NCBI RefSeq assembly: GCF_016545825.1
Contig: NC_052614.1
Coordinates: 63,586,528 to 63,650,527, forward strand
From: Eucalyptus grandis
Taxonomy: Eukaryota > Streptophyta > Magnoliopsida > Myrtales > Myrtaceae
DNA: 64,000 bases
Direction of reading: 5' to 3'
Numbering within the stretch: the stretch's first letter is position 1; each line of letters starts with the position of its first letter. A program made the translations under genes and the position numbers. Below, one piece after another: positions 33,265-44,762 of the stretch. The notes beneath the pieces are model-generated. The model saw only the letters and a program-made list of their open reading frames with translations. It did no database searches and was not told the DNA's origin.

Positions 33265-34523
33265 CCCGCAGATTTGAAAATTCTCTCTCTTACACACGAT
33301 ATATATGGAAGGTGCTAGCCCCTGATCTTTGGCAGGAACAAGTGGTGTTATTCGACATAACGCTTTAGCTTTTCCGGAGAAGTCAAAAATCGCGTAACTC
33401 TTTTCCGGCTATGTCCGAAGTGGTGAACGATCTCGCATCACCGATGGCGACCACACAAGGTGCGAATCCATCAAATTCCCCCGGTGCTGAATCACGTGCA
33501 GGTACGCCTGGTTTGTTGACACTTGATAGGTCCCCGTTTGAAAATTCTAGATTTTGGACTGATATGTTCCCAACGATTTATCTCATTTTCTTATCTCCAT
33601 AGTCGATGTCTGTTGTGATATTGTGGTTTTTTGGGATGCCTTGTCCTCTTTTCCTTGATTCTTCTTGCATCTTTAAATAAGTCATTCAGCTAGGTGTTTT
33701 GATCTTTCTTTGCAAGGGTATCTTGTGCACTACTTTTGGGATGATTTGCAATTGCTCCCGAATACTGTGCTACAACTATCCTAGTTGATGGCTCGTCCAT
33801 AAGAAAAAGTCAGAAAAGTATTGCTTTTTGTGGGTTAACTTCTAAGTAATATAAGCAATATCATGGACAGCTAATATGCTGAAAATTGCAATGTTTCTTG
33901 ATGATCTCCTTTATGTTTATGTTAATTATTTTCGTTTAAAACCATGCAAGTTTAATACAGGACATCCGTGCAATGAATAATTTCAATACTAATCATGTAT
34001 ACTTGATCTAAAGCATGCAAAGTGTAATTAATTTATATAAGGTTATTCATTTTTATTTTTCTTTCTAATCACAAAGTGAATCGCGAAGACTTGAGTTCGA
34101 AAGCCACGGCCAACTATGAAGCTTCCCAAAATGATCACATCTAAGTAGAGGTTTGTCACTATGAACTTCTAATTTTTGTTTTTCATTAGTCTTGTGTTTC
34201 ATCATCTTGACCTTTCTTAATCCAAAACATTTTAAATCCTATAGTATAAAAATAATAACATATTTATTCAATATATAATCTTTTCAAAAATTTTAAAATC
34301 TGAATAATATCTTCAATTGCAGTTGAGAAAGCCAAAATAAAAATGCTTCTTTACTTCCAAAGAGTAAACGCAGGCGATCATAGAAAGGTATTTTAAGTAA
34401 ACGACTGCCCCATCGCTTGCTTCAGTTTTTCATCGGAACTCTGAGCAGGTGGAATGGGTATACTTGACCTAAAAGACAAGATGTGCGAAAGGTAAGGACT
34501 TTCAATGTGCGATATTTGCAGGC
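33265..34523. other. Possible 5' part of the ankyrin/PGG relic
   Basis: An open frame at 33411-33500 (MSEVVNDLASPMATTQGANP) ends at a possible splice donor (gtacgc near 33502) and could be a first exon of the downstream ankyrin gene. This is only a suggestion. The rest is AT-rich intron-like sequence. Confidence 0.3.
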
Positions 34524-37444
34524 ATGCAAACAGTGAAGGTCAATAAAAACGGGCGACCGCTGTTTTACGCCGCACTAAACGGTGATTGGAAGGCTGTCAA
34601 GAAAATCCTCGATGATGATCGCGAAGCAATGACGACCGAACTTTTGACCCGAGGAGATGCGGCCTATTGTGTGCTCCATGTTGCAGTTATTGCCGCACAA
34701 GACCAATTGGTAGAGAACCTGGTCAAGCGCATCCCCCAGAATGTAAAGATGAAATGGCCGGGAAGGCCCTCATTTTTGCCGCCCGGGCAGGAGATTAAGG
34801 ATGGTAAAAGTATTAACAGACCAAATTGATACCAAAGATCGATATATACCAAAATCCCTGGAAGAAGCTATGGTGTTTGCTCCTATGCAAAAGGAGGTCA
34901 TCTGGTACTTGGCCAGGCGTACAACATCCGGCATCAATATTAAATATATGGTAGTCCTTATCGGGACCGGCAATACGGGTAGGATTTCACACTTAACTCA
35001 TCTTATCACTTGTTTACTTGAATTAACTCTTTTTTGTTCTTGTGTCCCAAAAGACCTAGCCTTTCATTTTGCTCATCAGCAACCCAGCTTGGCAACATTC
35101 GAAAGTACTGGAAATAACAGTAGCCTGCTCAAAACCTTGGCGACAATGGAGGGGCACTTCCTCAGTACAGCTAGATTCAATTTTTGGGAAAAACTTATTT
35201 ACAAATGTAGGCAATTCTTGCGCTTCTTTGATTAGATATGTATAATCCGAGCAACTCGATCCACATGGTGCCCACTCTAACTATTCCTGCTTTTAGGTAT
35301 CCCTGTATGCTGGGTCGATACATCATTTGACAGCTCCAATGATACGAAGATGGCTCAAGGTATTTTTGTTGAACTGTTTAATGGTAGGACTAGCACGACA
35401 GAAAAAAACATATCATTCGGTGATCCTATAGATATAAAAGTTAAGGAAAAGTGAAGGGACAACGACCATCTATGTATACAAATTAATATCTAAACCATGA
35501 TGTATGTCACAACATAATTTCCAATATAAAATTCTCAAATTTAGTGGAGAAGCCCTGCTCAATGTCAAATTGCCTAGTAGAATTATTGAGAATGATAGTT
35601 TCTATTTCAGGTCATAGAGGTTGAATGTCAAATTGCCTAGTAGAATTATTGAGAATGATAATGATAGTTTCTATTTCGGGTCATAGAGGTTGATCAATCC
35701 AATTTCTTTTCTAGCATACTCAACCGGTATTAAATTTAAATCTGCATATCGTTTTTTTTTTCGTCACCAATTCCTAATTTGCTGATGCGGTTCTTTTCTC
35801 CTCTTTGGGGTGGTGCCACTAGCCCTTAAGCAGTTGAGGGTATCACTCTGGAATCTCGCCACAACAGCAGGTATGCGAAACTGCCGTGTTATATTACAGA
35901 AAAAGGACTTTCACCCATGGGTGGGATCTCTAAGTTTAAAGTGTAAATTGAGATTTTCAGTTGATCACTTTAAATCATGATTATTAATATGCACCCGCTT
36001 GACTTGTATATTATGATACAATTCAATTGAATTCCGTACGAAGTAATGAATCTATAAATATACAAAGATAGATCTATCGATCTATCGTTGAATCTACCTT
36101 TTAAATATAAAAAGGAAAGTCTCTCTTTTCTCATGACATTGTGTGTTCATTGATAGATCCATCTGTTCTTTGACATGTGCATTTTGATTTTTAAGTCATT
36201 GGAAGTTTGCTTTCTTGATTAATATCTTAATGCAAATGTGAAAGCCTCTTCATTGTTTTGATTCTTTTTTTTTTTTTTTGGGTAGAAATTCATTGTTTTG
36301 ATTCATCATCACTGAGAAAATTACTTATCTGATGTTCCACGCAGTACCTGTAATCAAAAGGATTGGAGAATTGAAGTTGAGGCATAAATATTCACTTGAG
36401 TTTGTAAACCTTTTGCTCTTGTCGACATGAAGACTCATATGGAAACTCCCGAAATACTTGAGCTTTTATTGACTTCTGGGGTTGTCGATTCCGCTATATT
36501 TTATGGAACATCTGAAATTGTCAAGTTGTGTCTAAAGCATTACCCAGAGTTGATATGGGAAAAAGATATGCTGTGTCCAATGATCCTAGTGGTTTTAAAA
36601 AAGGCATGTTGAGTTGTTTAGACTACTGAACCCATACAAGACGATTGCACCAGATGACTTTCTTCGGAACGCTAACCTCCTGATGGAGGCAATAGTAGAA
36701 TCGCCGCCAGGATGTGTACCGGCAGACGTCTCTGGAGCAGCTTTTTTATGCAGAGGGAACTTCAATGGTATAAGGTCGGTTCACCTTATTTCTTTGCCAC
36801 CCTTTTATGCTCTTTAGTTTAGATTTTATTAACATGCATCATTTATTTTTCTGAAGGTAGTGAAAGATAGCGTCGGTCATCATCTAATAAATCGAGAAGG
36901 TTTACGTTGGGAACCTTTTGTAGAGCAACGTCAAGATTTGCTTAAAGAGGCGGGGCAATGGATGAAGGACACAGCATCATCTTGTAGCCTCGTCGCTACT
37001 CTCATCATTACAGTAACATTCGCTGCGGCTTTTACAATACCTGGAGGCAATGACAACAATACGGGGATCCCCATCTTTCTAAAAAGCCCTCATTCATGGT
37101 ATTCACAGCTGCGAATGCTCTCGCTCTCTTCTCCTCTATTACCGCCACCTTGATGTTCTTGGCTATCCTAACTTCACGCTATGCTGCAGAAGATTTCCTC
37201 CACTCACTACCAAGAAAAATGGTACTCGGCCTCACTTTCCTCTTCTTCTCTTTGGCGTTTATGTTAGTGGCCTTTGTCTCTGCACTTACAATAGTCTTGA
37301 GCGAAAAATTGAAGTGGATTCACATCCCAATTACTTTGCTGGCTGCCTTCCTATCCTATTGTTCACAATCCTACAACTTCCTTGTATGTTGAAATGGTCG
37401 GATCCACTTATTGGCCTCGCCTCTACCGTCCCTTGAAGATTTGA
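34524..37444 (+). pseudogene. Ankyrin-repeat protein with PGG domain (ACD6/ITN1-like), broken
   Basis: Intact relatives are membrane proteins with N-terminal ankyrin repeats and a C-terminal four-helix PGG domain, often tied to defence or salt response. Pieces in order: ankyrin repeats at 34524-34790 (NGRPLFYAALNGDWKAVKKI, VLHVAVIAAQDQLVENLVKR) and 34799-34950; a linker exon near 35084-35206 (FLSTARFNFWEKLIYKC); PVIKRIGELKLRHKYSLEFV near 36347; further repeats at 36427-36610 and 36614-36770; then the PGG region at 36860-37390 (WMKDTASSCSLVATLIITVT, FAAAFTIPGG, FTAANALALFSSITATLMFL). Frameshifts lie near 34760-34800, 36420, 36610, 36765 and 37090. The usual tail (VEMVGSTYWPRLYRP) is in yet another frame, ending at 37444. 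Five or more breaks argue for a pseudogene over sequencing error. Confidence 0.85.
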
Positions 37445-37739
37445 GAGTGATCTATGCTAATATTGGACAAGTTTCACAGACAAAAGTTTGCCATGTCATC
37501 GATCCAAAAGATCACCACATCATCGATCAAAGGGTTCCTTAGAACCGTTAGTTTGACGAGAAGATTCAATCTCTACCATTGGATTTGTTTGACAAAAATT
37601 GATGCCCTCAACCGTTCAATGGATTCAATCTCCACCATGGGATTAATGTGATCAGGATTTATATCTTTGAAGATAAACTTCCTACCCTAGAGTTGACCTC
37701 TATTTGTAAGTCGAGATCATTTGTAAAAGTTGTGCTAAT
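37445..37739. other. Non-coding stretch after the ankyrin relic
   Basis: Two short open frames have no domain. An internal repeat (caccatcatcgatcaaa-like and tcaatctccaccattgga-like words) is visible. No gene was seen. Confidence 0.4.
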
Positions 37740-37908
37740 TGATTTGAAAATTGTGGCCATACTTTTCTATCACATCTTTGTGTTGTCTGGGAGATTAATT
37801 ATTCGCTTCCATAGCATTAAAATAAATGGGTCGGTGACGCGTCATGAGATGCGTCACAAATTTTTTATCGACCACCGAGGGATGGATGCGTGCTCGGGTT
37901 CGGGGCTT
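37740..37908 (+). mobile_element. Remnant of a solo-LTR 3' end, next to the duplication border
   Basis: The sequence resembles the last 170 bp of the solo LTR at 56515-59825: both share words around acttttctatc, tgttgtctggg, aaatgggt, tcgaccac(c)gagggatg and gtgctcgg. It stops where copy 2 of the segmental duplication starts at 37909. Confidence 0.65.
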
Positions 37909-37998
37909 GACCATGCACATTAATATATGCATTTGGAAATTTTGGTTCAGCCGAAGCGTATTATCGATTACCTTCTAATTTCCCGTGCTGACTTGAAG

Positions 37999-38320
37999 GA
38001 TCTGGTGATGGCGGAGAGGTTACTGATGAAGCTTGGATGCGCCGGGAAAATGGCTGCAAGAGAGGCACCGGCGTATTCTCATGAACAAGTTCTGCGGTAA
38101 GTATTTGAGGACAAGCATCGTCACCACTACATCGTTTACTCCGATGAAGTTCAGGACGCGTACGAGCACAACCAGCAACTTCGGAACCCGGCCACGACGG
38201 CCATCCAACAAAAAGATTCACGGGCTCTCGTACACGGTATATGGGAAGTCGGACGTAAAAGGCGACTCATGTTTTGATGTTTTCGACTTTGAGCAAATCC
38301 AGCCTAAAGCTGTTGTTTAA
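37999..38320 (+). pseudogene. RNC1 last-exon fragment
   Basis: This is the duplicated exon 5 of RNC1, preceded by intron 4 sequence, so it came by DNA duplication and not by reverse transcription. It reads ERHRRILMNKFCGKYLR, then shifts frame. IHGLSYTVYGKSDV and FDVFDFEQIQPKAVV reappear in other frames before the conserved stop at 38318-38320. Small indels lie near 38033, 38098-38112, 38210 and 38258-38275. No other RNC1 exon is present here. Confidence 0.92.
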
Positions 38321-38802
38321 AAGATAGATCGGATAGAGTCGCAAGCTTCCAAATTAGTGAATATAGCAATTTTCCGCCTTCATTTTTCGCTCTTTAACAT
38401 TCGAAATGCTTGCATATCAACTGTAAAATTGTAAAGATGGAAACAGTGGAACAGAGCTTCTAAAGATTCGTAAATACGATTACCAAAAACTCGAAATCGC
38501 GTGAAATTTTGGCGACCGACTTATTAGGGCATGCGGAGAGATTCTCTCAGAATGACCTCGCTTGCGCGATCGGATCAAATAGGCTGAATGCAATCTGATC
38601 GTCGGAGAATTCGAAACGAGACGGACATTCTACGCAAGCGAACATGGAAGAAAAGAGGTACGTCTTCGAAGGGTGACGGAATCTGCAAGCCCTAGAAATT
38701 CATATAGGATTTGCACAAGAATATGATCAAATGAAATGAATCTGTTCTGTTGTGTTTACATGGAGAGATCAGAAATGAAAATGGGAGGGGAGGGGAGGAA
38801 CT

Positions 38803-39105
38803 TCAGTGGATGATGTAGGTGAGCACCAGAGCCACGAGCATCAGCAAGCACGCGATTCCCTGATCGACCGCCACTCCTGCACACAAACCCACAATTGTTC
38901 ATCGTTCCGCAAAATCTTCAACCAACGTCTCACATCCGCCAGATTGCATTGCGCAAAGAGAAAGAGAGAGAAAAGAGACGAACCGTCGCTCGAAGGAGAT
39001 GGCGCCGGGCTTTGGGCGGCGACGGGGAAGGAGGACGAACGCCATCAGGAGCGAGAGCAGCGCGAAGGCGGCGGCGAAGCTCATCCTCAATCTCAACACC
39101 TCCAT
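38803..39105 (-). pseudogene. Arabinogalactan peptide, duplicated and frameshifted copy
   Basis: Exon 1 corresponds to 39105-38984 (122 bp, against 127 in the intact gene) and exon 2 to 38876-38803 (74 bp, unchanged in length). One alanine codon is missing from the signal peptide. Two single-base losses near 39024-39032 then change VLPSPVAAQSPAP into a run of Leu, Pro and Arg, so the glycosylated core and GPI tail are not reached in frame. The splice sites and the exon 2 coding sequence are intact, so the decay is recent or the two losses are sequence errors in G-runs. Confidence 0.85.
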
Positions 39106-40179
39106 CGCCGCCCGCAAGTGCTCGCCGGATTGGTTTCAGGACACATGGGAGATGGATTTGAAAATATATATATGGGGTCCCAAAGTTGTCGACCGTTGAT
39201 TGAGATCGCCAGCTGTAGGGGCAACAACCCGCCAGGTGGATTCGAGCTGTTTAAAACGGCAAAATACAAATCCGTTTGGTCCACCGCACGTCTAGAAAAA
39301 ACTCTTTTGGACGTTTTCGCCGTTGGATGATTGACATTCACATGTTATCTGCTTGACGATGAATATATAAAGAAATTTGTAAACCGAAGTGGATGCCCTT
39401 CGTCGAGGTGGCGGGATTCTTTTTAACTTTTTGGGTAGCGATTAAGCTACCTATCGAGGAATGCTATTGAAAAAAAAAAGGTGAAGCGAAAATTGCTAAT
39501 TTGGATTAAATATGTACATGTTTCGATAATATACATATGAATTATGTGAGTTAGGTTGGGGTTAGGTTGTTATAATTATATTGGATATATATGAATTGAT
39601 GTAGGTTAAATATTTTCTAATTCGATCCGCTCATTTGAGGTTTCATAATCGGAAAGTGGCGACTTAAGTTAAGGGAATGAATTTTTGTGTTGTTTAGCAA
39701 GTAATTGTTGAAGACACCCTTTTTATGAAATTGGTTGTGCATGAGACATTGCATAGTTTATGATAAAAAAAACTACACATATTATTTTTAAACAAATGTT
39801 AGGTATAATATGCTCGTGCCACGATCTACATAACCGGTATACTATGTGATGTCTCGAGTTGTTTTCGAATGTCAAGCATGACCTATTTATACAAATGCAC
39901 AGATACAGCGGGTCTTGTCAATAATATATTCAATTTGCAAATCACTTTTTTATGTGCAAGAATAATCTTTATATCAATTTTGTTTCCATAGAATAGTAGC
40001 CCCCCTCTCTCTCCAATGAAAGAGATTCCTCGGCACCTTCCACTGGTTTTGACATGATTGGGGTTGAATGATTCTCTGCAAATAATTAAATTATTCATTA
40101 GTTGAATTCCACCGTTGGTTTTTTGTTTTGTGTTTTTTTTTTGTTTAAGGTTTTCATTTCTTGATTGTTTTCAAACGAG

Positions 40180-40490
40180 CGGGAGTACGCCGCGGTGGGC
40201 AGGCAGACAGCGTGCGAGCAACGGTGGGTAGGCAGTGGCCGGCGGCAAGTGGGCGGTCGGCTAGGAGTGAGGGTAAGCAATGAGAAAATCTTTTAATTCT
40301 CATTTTTGTTCTAAAATTAGAATAGTATAAATTTTTACTTCTTAATTTTGCTCCAAACCTATTTCTAGACCAAAAAATTATTCTAGAAATAGAAAAATGA
40401 AACTACGTTATCAAAGGATCTAGACTTATTTCTAGACTTGAAAAATAGTTATGAAACAGAAATAAAATAGTCATCAAGTATGCCCTTAAC
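40180..40490. mobile_element. Copy-2-specific insertion patch, MITE-like
   Basis: Inside the duplication this stretch has no match in copy 1. It has a GC-rich ggtgggcaggca-type start and then AT-rich sequence with repeated tatttctaga and ctagaaatag words in both orientations. A stem-forming non-autonomous element is plausible, but no target duplication was found. Confidence 0.4.
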
Positions 40491-42449
40491 AAGTGTTTGG
40501 GGATCGTTTGCAATGATTTCCTCTTGCTAATGCACTATGCTTTTAGGAAGTGCCACAATTCACTTCTCACTGCTTCAAATAGTTCGGTCCTCTTCTATCC
40601 ATGATGGGAGTTTTCAGGAGAATTCTGTATAGAAAGTTTCCACAACAGCAACTGAAGAAGACAAAGTCTTCTTTTAGCCATGACATTTTCCATGGCACCT
40701 GCAATCGGGATTGTTCTGCGATTGAGGTTACTGCACCAAAGCCTTGTCTCATTGAGCTGTGTCGCTATACGAGCACTGTTACGGTGTCGCCCCTCGTTCT
40801 ATAGGGGCCAAACATCTAATTCTCACAGAGGAAAAAAAGGAGTAGAGGAGGTTTCAGGGAAATAGCCGACCTAATGAAAGCGAAAAGGAGGATAAGACGA
40901 GAGCCAAGGACCGTTTGCAAGATCAACCACTAGAAAAATTAGTGTGGACCTCATGGAAATGACTCATGCCATGTTTATCTTTCTTTTGCATGAAAGAACA
41001 GCTGGAGAGCTTTATGAGTCTATCAGAAAACTACACAAAGAGTGCACTTCGTGATGGAACAGAAAATAGGAGGCTACTACAATATGGAAGACTGAAAAGG
41101 ATGGATCAGATGTACATTATACAGCAAGTTGGAGAAAAACAGAAGGGCGTAGGTGCTACACAAAGTAAACAAAGCTCCCTTCCTGTTGACTCATGGCACA
41201 TTGTTGAGTCTTGCAAGACCTTAATCAGAACAAGCATATTCAAGTCATTTAGTGGAAAGAGTGAGCTTTTAGCTTTCAACTATTTCTTTCTCTGGGCTGC
41301 CTCAATCAATGGATTTTCAAAAGTGAGGAAAGTTCAAGGAAACATGGCCTGTGAGCTGCTTAAGGATCTTTCTGCTCTACTAAACTCATTAAATGAAATA
41401 ATTGATTAGTTCACTATTGCAATTCAATGATATGATGTGAGACACTGCTTTAGAAATTAAAAGCAATGACTTTGACTTCATCGAACCATCGTCACTGGAA
41501 GGTAACATCTGCCTTGTGTGAAACTGCTGTTCTTTCGATATAGTTGAATGTAACCCAGGAAAAAGCACAGATGCGTCCAATCTCGTGGAATAGTCTATGA
41601 TCCGAAATTTCCGAGAAAAAAGCACCGGGGATTGCGCAGCCGTTTGAAGAATGGCAATTTGGACTGAAGATGTGCCAGCTAAAAGGAATCAATACGAGAG
41701 CAGATTCCAAAGAGATTTCATCAGATACTTCTGAGGAAAGGCATTAGCTTCATCATACTATCATAGCAGCAGTTACGATATATGACATATCAGAGCCAAG
41801 ACTAGGACGACATGCCTTTCACCAATTGACTACCGCTCACCCTTCAAGGATAGTCGCATCATTCTCAAGCAAGCGATGTGGGGACCATTATGCATGTGCA
41901 CATACATGCACAAAGAGGAGGAAGAGAGCGAGAGAAGAAAATTATTGTCTGGATCGAGTCTTTGATCTTAACATGTGTATTATATCCTGCTTGCAGAACA
42001 CAGGATCCTACATAAATTTTTGCAACGAAATTGGCTTTGTCGATTATGTCACTATCAAACTCAAGACTTGAGTTTCCAGTTTTGAGGAGCTGATGTAAAT
42101 TCATGAGCAAAGTTTGCTCATTGCATTTTTATTCAATTACATTGATTCATATTAAGATGTAAACTGAGGATATACCCTGGAGGTTCTGAAGAGTAGGCCA
42201 CGGAAAAATATATATAATGATATAGAACAGTGTAATCTTGCATCTAACTTGACTTAATCACTGTTCAGAAGACTTCCCACAGAATCAAGACACTAAAATT
42301 TCCCATCACCTACTGGAAAATCTAAGGCTCTTATTTTTATTTCATTTTGTCTTATGTTGATGACTTGACCTGTGACGGTGACATTTGCAAAACATGAACT
42401 GTGCGTAGATGCTCTGATCTTCGAAGCCAAAGTCATTGAGCATGAACGG

Positions 42450-43019
42450 TGACATTCTAGGCTTGGAGGTTGCCTTAGACTCCATAGGCTATTATTTCTT
42501 AAGCAAAATGCGCCATCTATTTTCTTTCTCGCGCGGGACTCATTGATACCAAGATTGCTACAACTCCAATTGAGGCAAATGCCAAATTTGATGCAAATGA
42601 TAGAACTACTCTTTCGAATCCTACACTTTATCGACAGTTGGTTGGTATTCTTGTATATCTCACTATTACTCATCCTTACGTTGCCTATGCTATTCACTTG
42701 GACAATCAATTCATGACCACACTATGTACAATTCTTTGTTGCCATCCTTTGTGTCATTCGCTATGTCAAGGGTACATTATTTCATGTTTTTTCATTTTTC
42801 AGCCAACTCTACTTTGGAGTTGAAGGCTTATTCTAATGTTGATTGGGCCAATAACCCTCTTGATCGTTGCTCCATAGGCTACTACTTCTTTCTTAGTCGT
42901 CACTCATATCATGGCGTAGCAAGAAACAGACCATTGTCGCTTGTCTAGCACCAAAGCAAAATATTGTGCTCTTGTTGATACAACATCGGAATTACTTTGA
43001 TTACAGTGGTTATTGATAT
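42450..43019 (+). pseudogene. Copia RT/RNase H fragment, second copy
   Basis: From ttctagg at about 42452 it follows the piece at 31840-32085 almost base for base (tggaggttgccttagactcc), then goes further into RNase H (residues like ELKAYSNVDWANNPLDRCSI, with the DWA motif). Frames are broken. The piece is cut off at 43020 by a Sirevirus-like LTR. Its left edge coincides with the end of duplication copy 2. Confidence 0.8.
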
Positions 43020-43906
43020 TGCTAGTATGAGTACCTAGAGGGGGTGAATAGGTATATAAAGAATTTTCTCAAGCAATTGCACAATACTAGACAGTTGGAT
43101 GAAACGATAATCAAAGTAAAAGGGCGAAAGAAGAAAAATTAAACACGCGGTTTATAGTGGTTCGGCTTATATCAAGCCTACGTCCACTCTTCTTCAGCTG
43201 CAGCCTATTGGCTGATTCCACTATGAACAAGAGAGAGGTTACGACACGACTTTGCCTTGATTCCACGGTGTAGATGTTCTACCACACCTCCTCAAGATTT
43301 CTCACAAATATAGACTCTCTCTTTCGTATACAAGTATTCGCTCCAAGGATTTGTCTAAACAAAAAGGAGCTTCGAGACTTTGGAATTCTTCTATCGCACA
43401 CCTTGAACAACTAAGACAGTCTTCCTTATATACTCCTTTATGCCATCATACCCGTTGGCACTTACCAAAGGAATTCCTCCAATCTACCCGTTGGACGGAA
43501 TCAATTAGGAAGATTGTCAAGCTATTAATGGAACGTGTTGATAGCCCATCAATCATGTTCGCCCATACAATCGGGATCTCGGTTTCCATAAAGAACCTTC
43601 CAATAATATTTAGGCAATCACCGGATCTTCAATTATCGAATCAATCTTCGATCAATCAAAGGACTCCGTTTATGTCTTCTCGACCATGAGATCTTCTCAG
43701 TTGATAAGGTTAAATCCTCAACGAAACATCCGGTTGGATAACCTTTCTTCAACGGATTAGAGATCAATGAAGATAGACTTTGAGTCTTGAGTGCTGTCCG
43801 AGGTCTTCGGGGAACTTTTAAATAGCAAAGAAGTGCGCAAGCCTTCGGACTAGGCGATAGAAACGATTTGTCAACTTCAAAACACTTCAAGAAGATTTCT
43901 CCAACA
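43020..43906 (-). mobile_element. LTR of a Sirevirus-like Copia element (3' LTR, minus strand), 887 bp
   Basis: In minus-strand reading it starts TGTTGGAGAAATC at 43906 and ends ATACTAGCA at 43020. It is preceded by a purine tract (aaaagggagagat). The plus-strand end has the cctagagggggtgaatagg signature. It is a relative of the LTR at 50846-51805. The element body continues right to the assembly gap. Confidence 0.85.
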
Positions 43907-44662
43907 ATCTCTCCCTTTTGATGGTGACAAAAACTTTCTGCTTGATTTGGATATCTTTGACACATAAAAACATTTCTCAAACACATATGCATATCTTATA
44001 GAGGTAAATGTCTTAACGAGAATAACAATAGAATCTGCAACACAGAAAATAGGTTAGTCCAGTATATGATGAAGCCATCCATAAGATATCAATATTAGTT
44101 AATAGAAGCAGATCAAGTCCAAGTCTAGTTGGTTCTCATCCGAGACACAAACCAAAGTGAAACGAGATTCAAACCACAAAACAATCCAACAAAAACAATT
44201 AAAAGTTGAATGAAAGGTTTTTGATCAAATCTTGCATCTCTCCCCTTTTTGTCATCATTAAAAAAAGGATGAGATGAAGTTAAGATTGCTTGGGAACGCG
44301 GACAAGGCTGAAATCTTCCATAGGCGACGATGCCTTCCAGCCTTTTAAAGTCTTCCTTTAGCATGTGCAATCTCCTCACTCTTGGCATTGGCCTGATTCG
44401 AATAGAGAGGGCTTGCATTTTTATCATTCAATGAACGGGAAGAAGCTTGACCTTCATTCTTCAAGCTTTGAACTTCGCATCTCAAGGCATAAATCTGACC
44501 TCGCATCTCAAAGAATATCCATGATCCAACGAAAATCCGCTTCATTATCGCTTTGAGTACTTTTGCTTCGGCTCGATCGATGGAGTAAATACGATGATGG
44601 TAGATCGGCATAATCTTGCGGGTTTGGTGATGAAACTTCATGACTTCTTCTGGAAATTGAGA
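43907..44662 (-). pseudogene. 3' part of a Sirevirus-like element: purine tract and C-terminal remnant of the extra ORF
   Basis: The minus-strand open frame at 44641-44345 includes FEMRGQIYALRCEVQSLKNE, a coiled-coil-like stretch. The corresponding position in the element at 50846 is 52200-52480, which also lies between the LTR and the extra ORF. The sequence ends at the run of N. Confidence 0.55.
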
Positions 44663-44762
44663 NNNNNNNNNNNNNNNNNNNNNNNNNNNNNNNNNNNNNN
44701 NNNNNNNNNNNNNNNNNNNNNNNNNNNNNNNNNNNNNNNNNNNNNNNNNNNNNNNNNNNNNN
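44663..44762. other. Assembly gap (100 N)
   Basis: Exactly 100 N, a common placeholder for a gap of unknown size. Sequence left and right need not be adjacent. An open frame that crosses it is meaningless. Confidence 0.99.

Larger units (their letters stand above)
37909..42443. repeat. Segmental duplication, copy 2 (paired with 8788-14350)
   Basis: This block is collinear with copy 1 over about 4.5 kb but lacks the transposon at 10755-11732. At 39840-39860 it shows the undisturbed target site. The right end is inside MYB-derived C-terminal codons and joins Copia sequence directly. The left end is in RNC1 intron 4 sequence and joins an LTR remnant. Confidence 0.92.

Noticed and set aside
40966..41409. 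147-codon plus-strand open frame (MPCLSFFCMKEQLESFMSLS)
   Set aside because: The same stretch in copy 1 of the duplication (12880-13330) is broken in this frame by several indels, so there is no sign of protein-level constraint.
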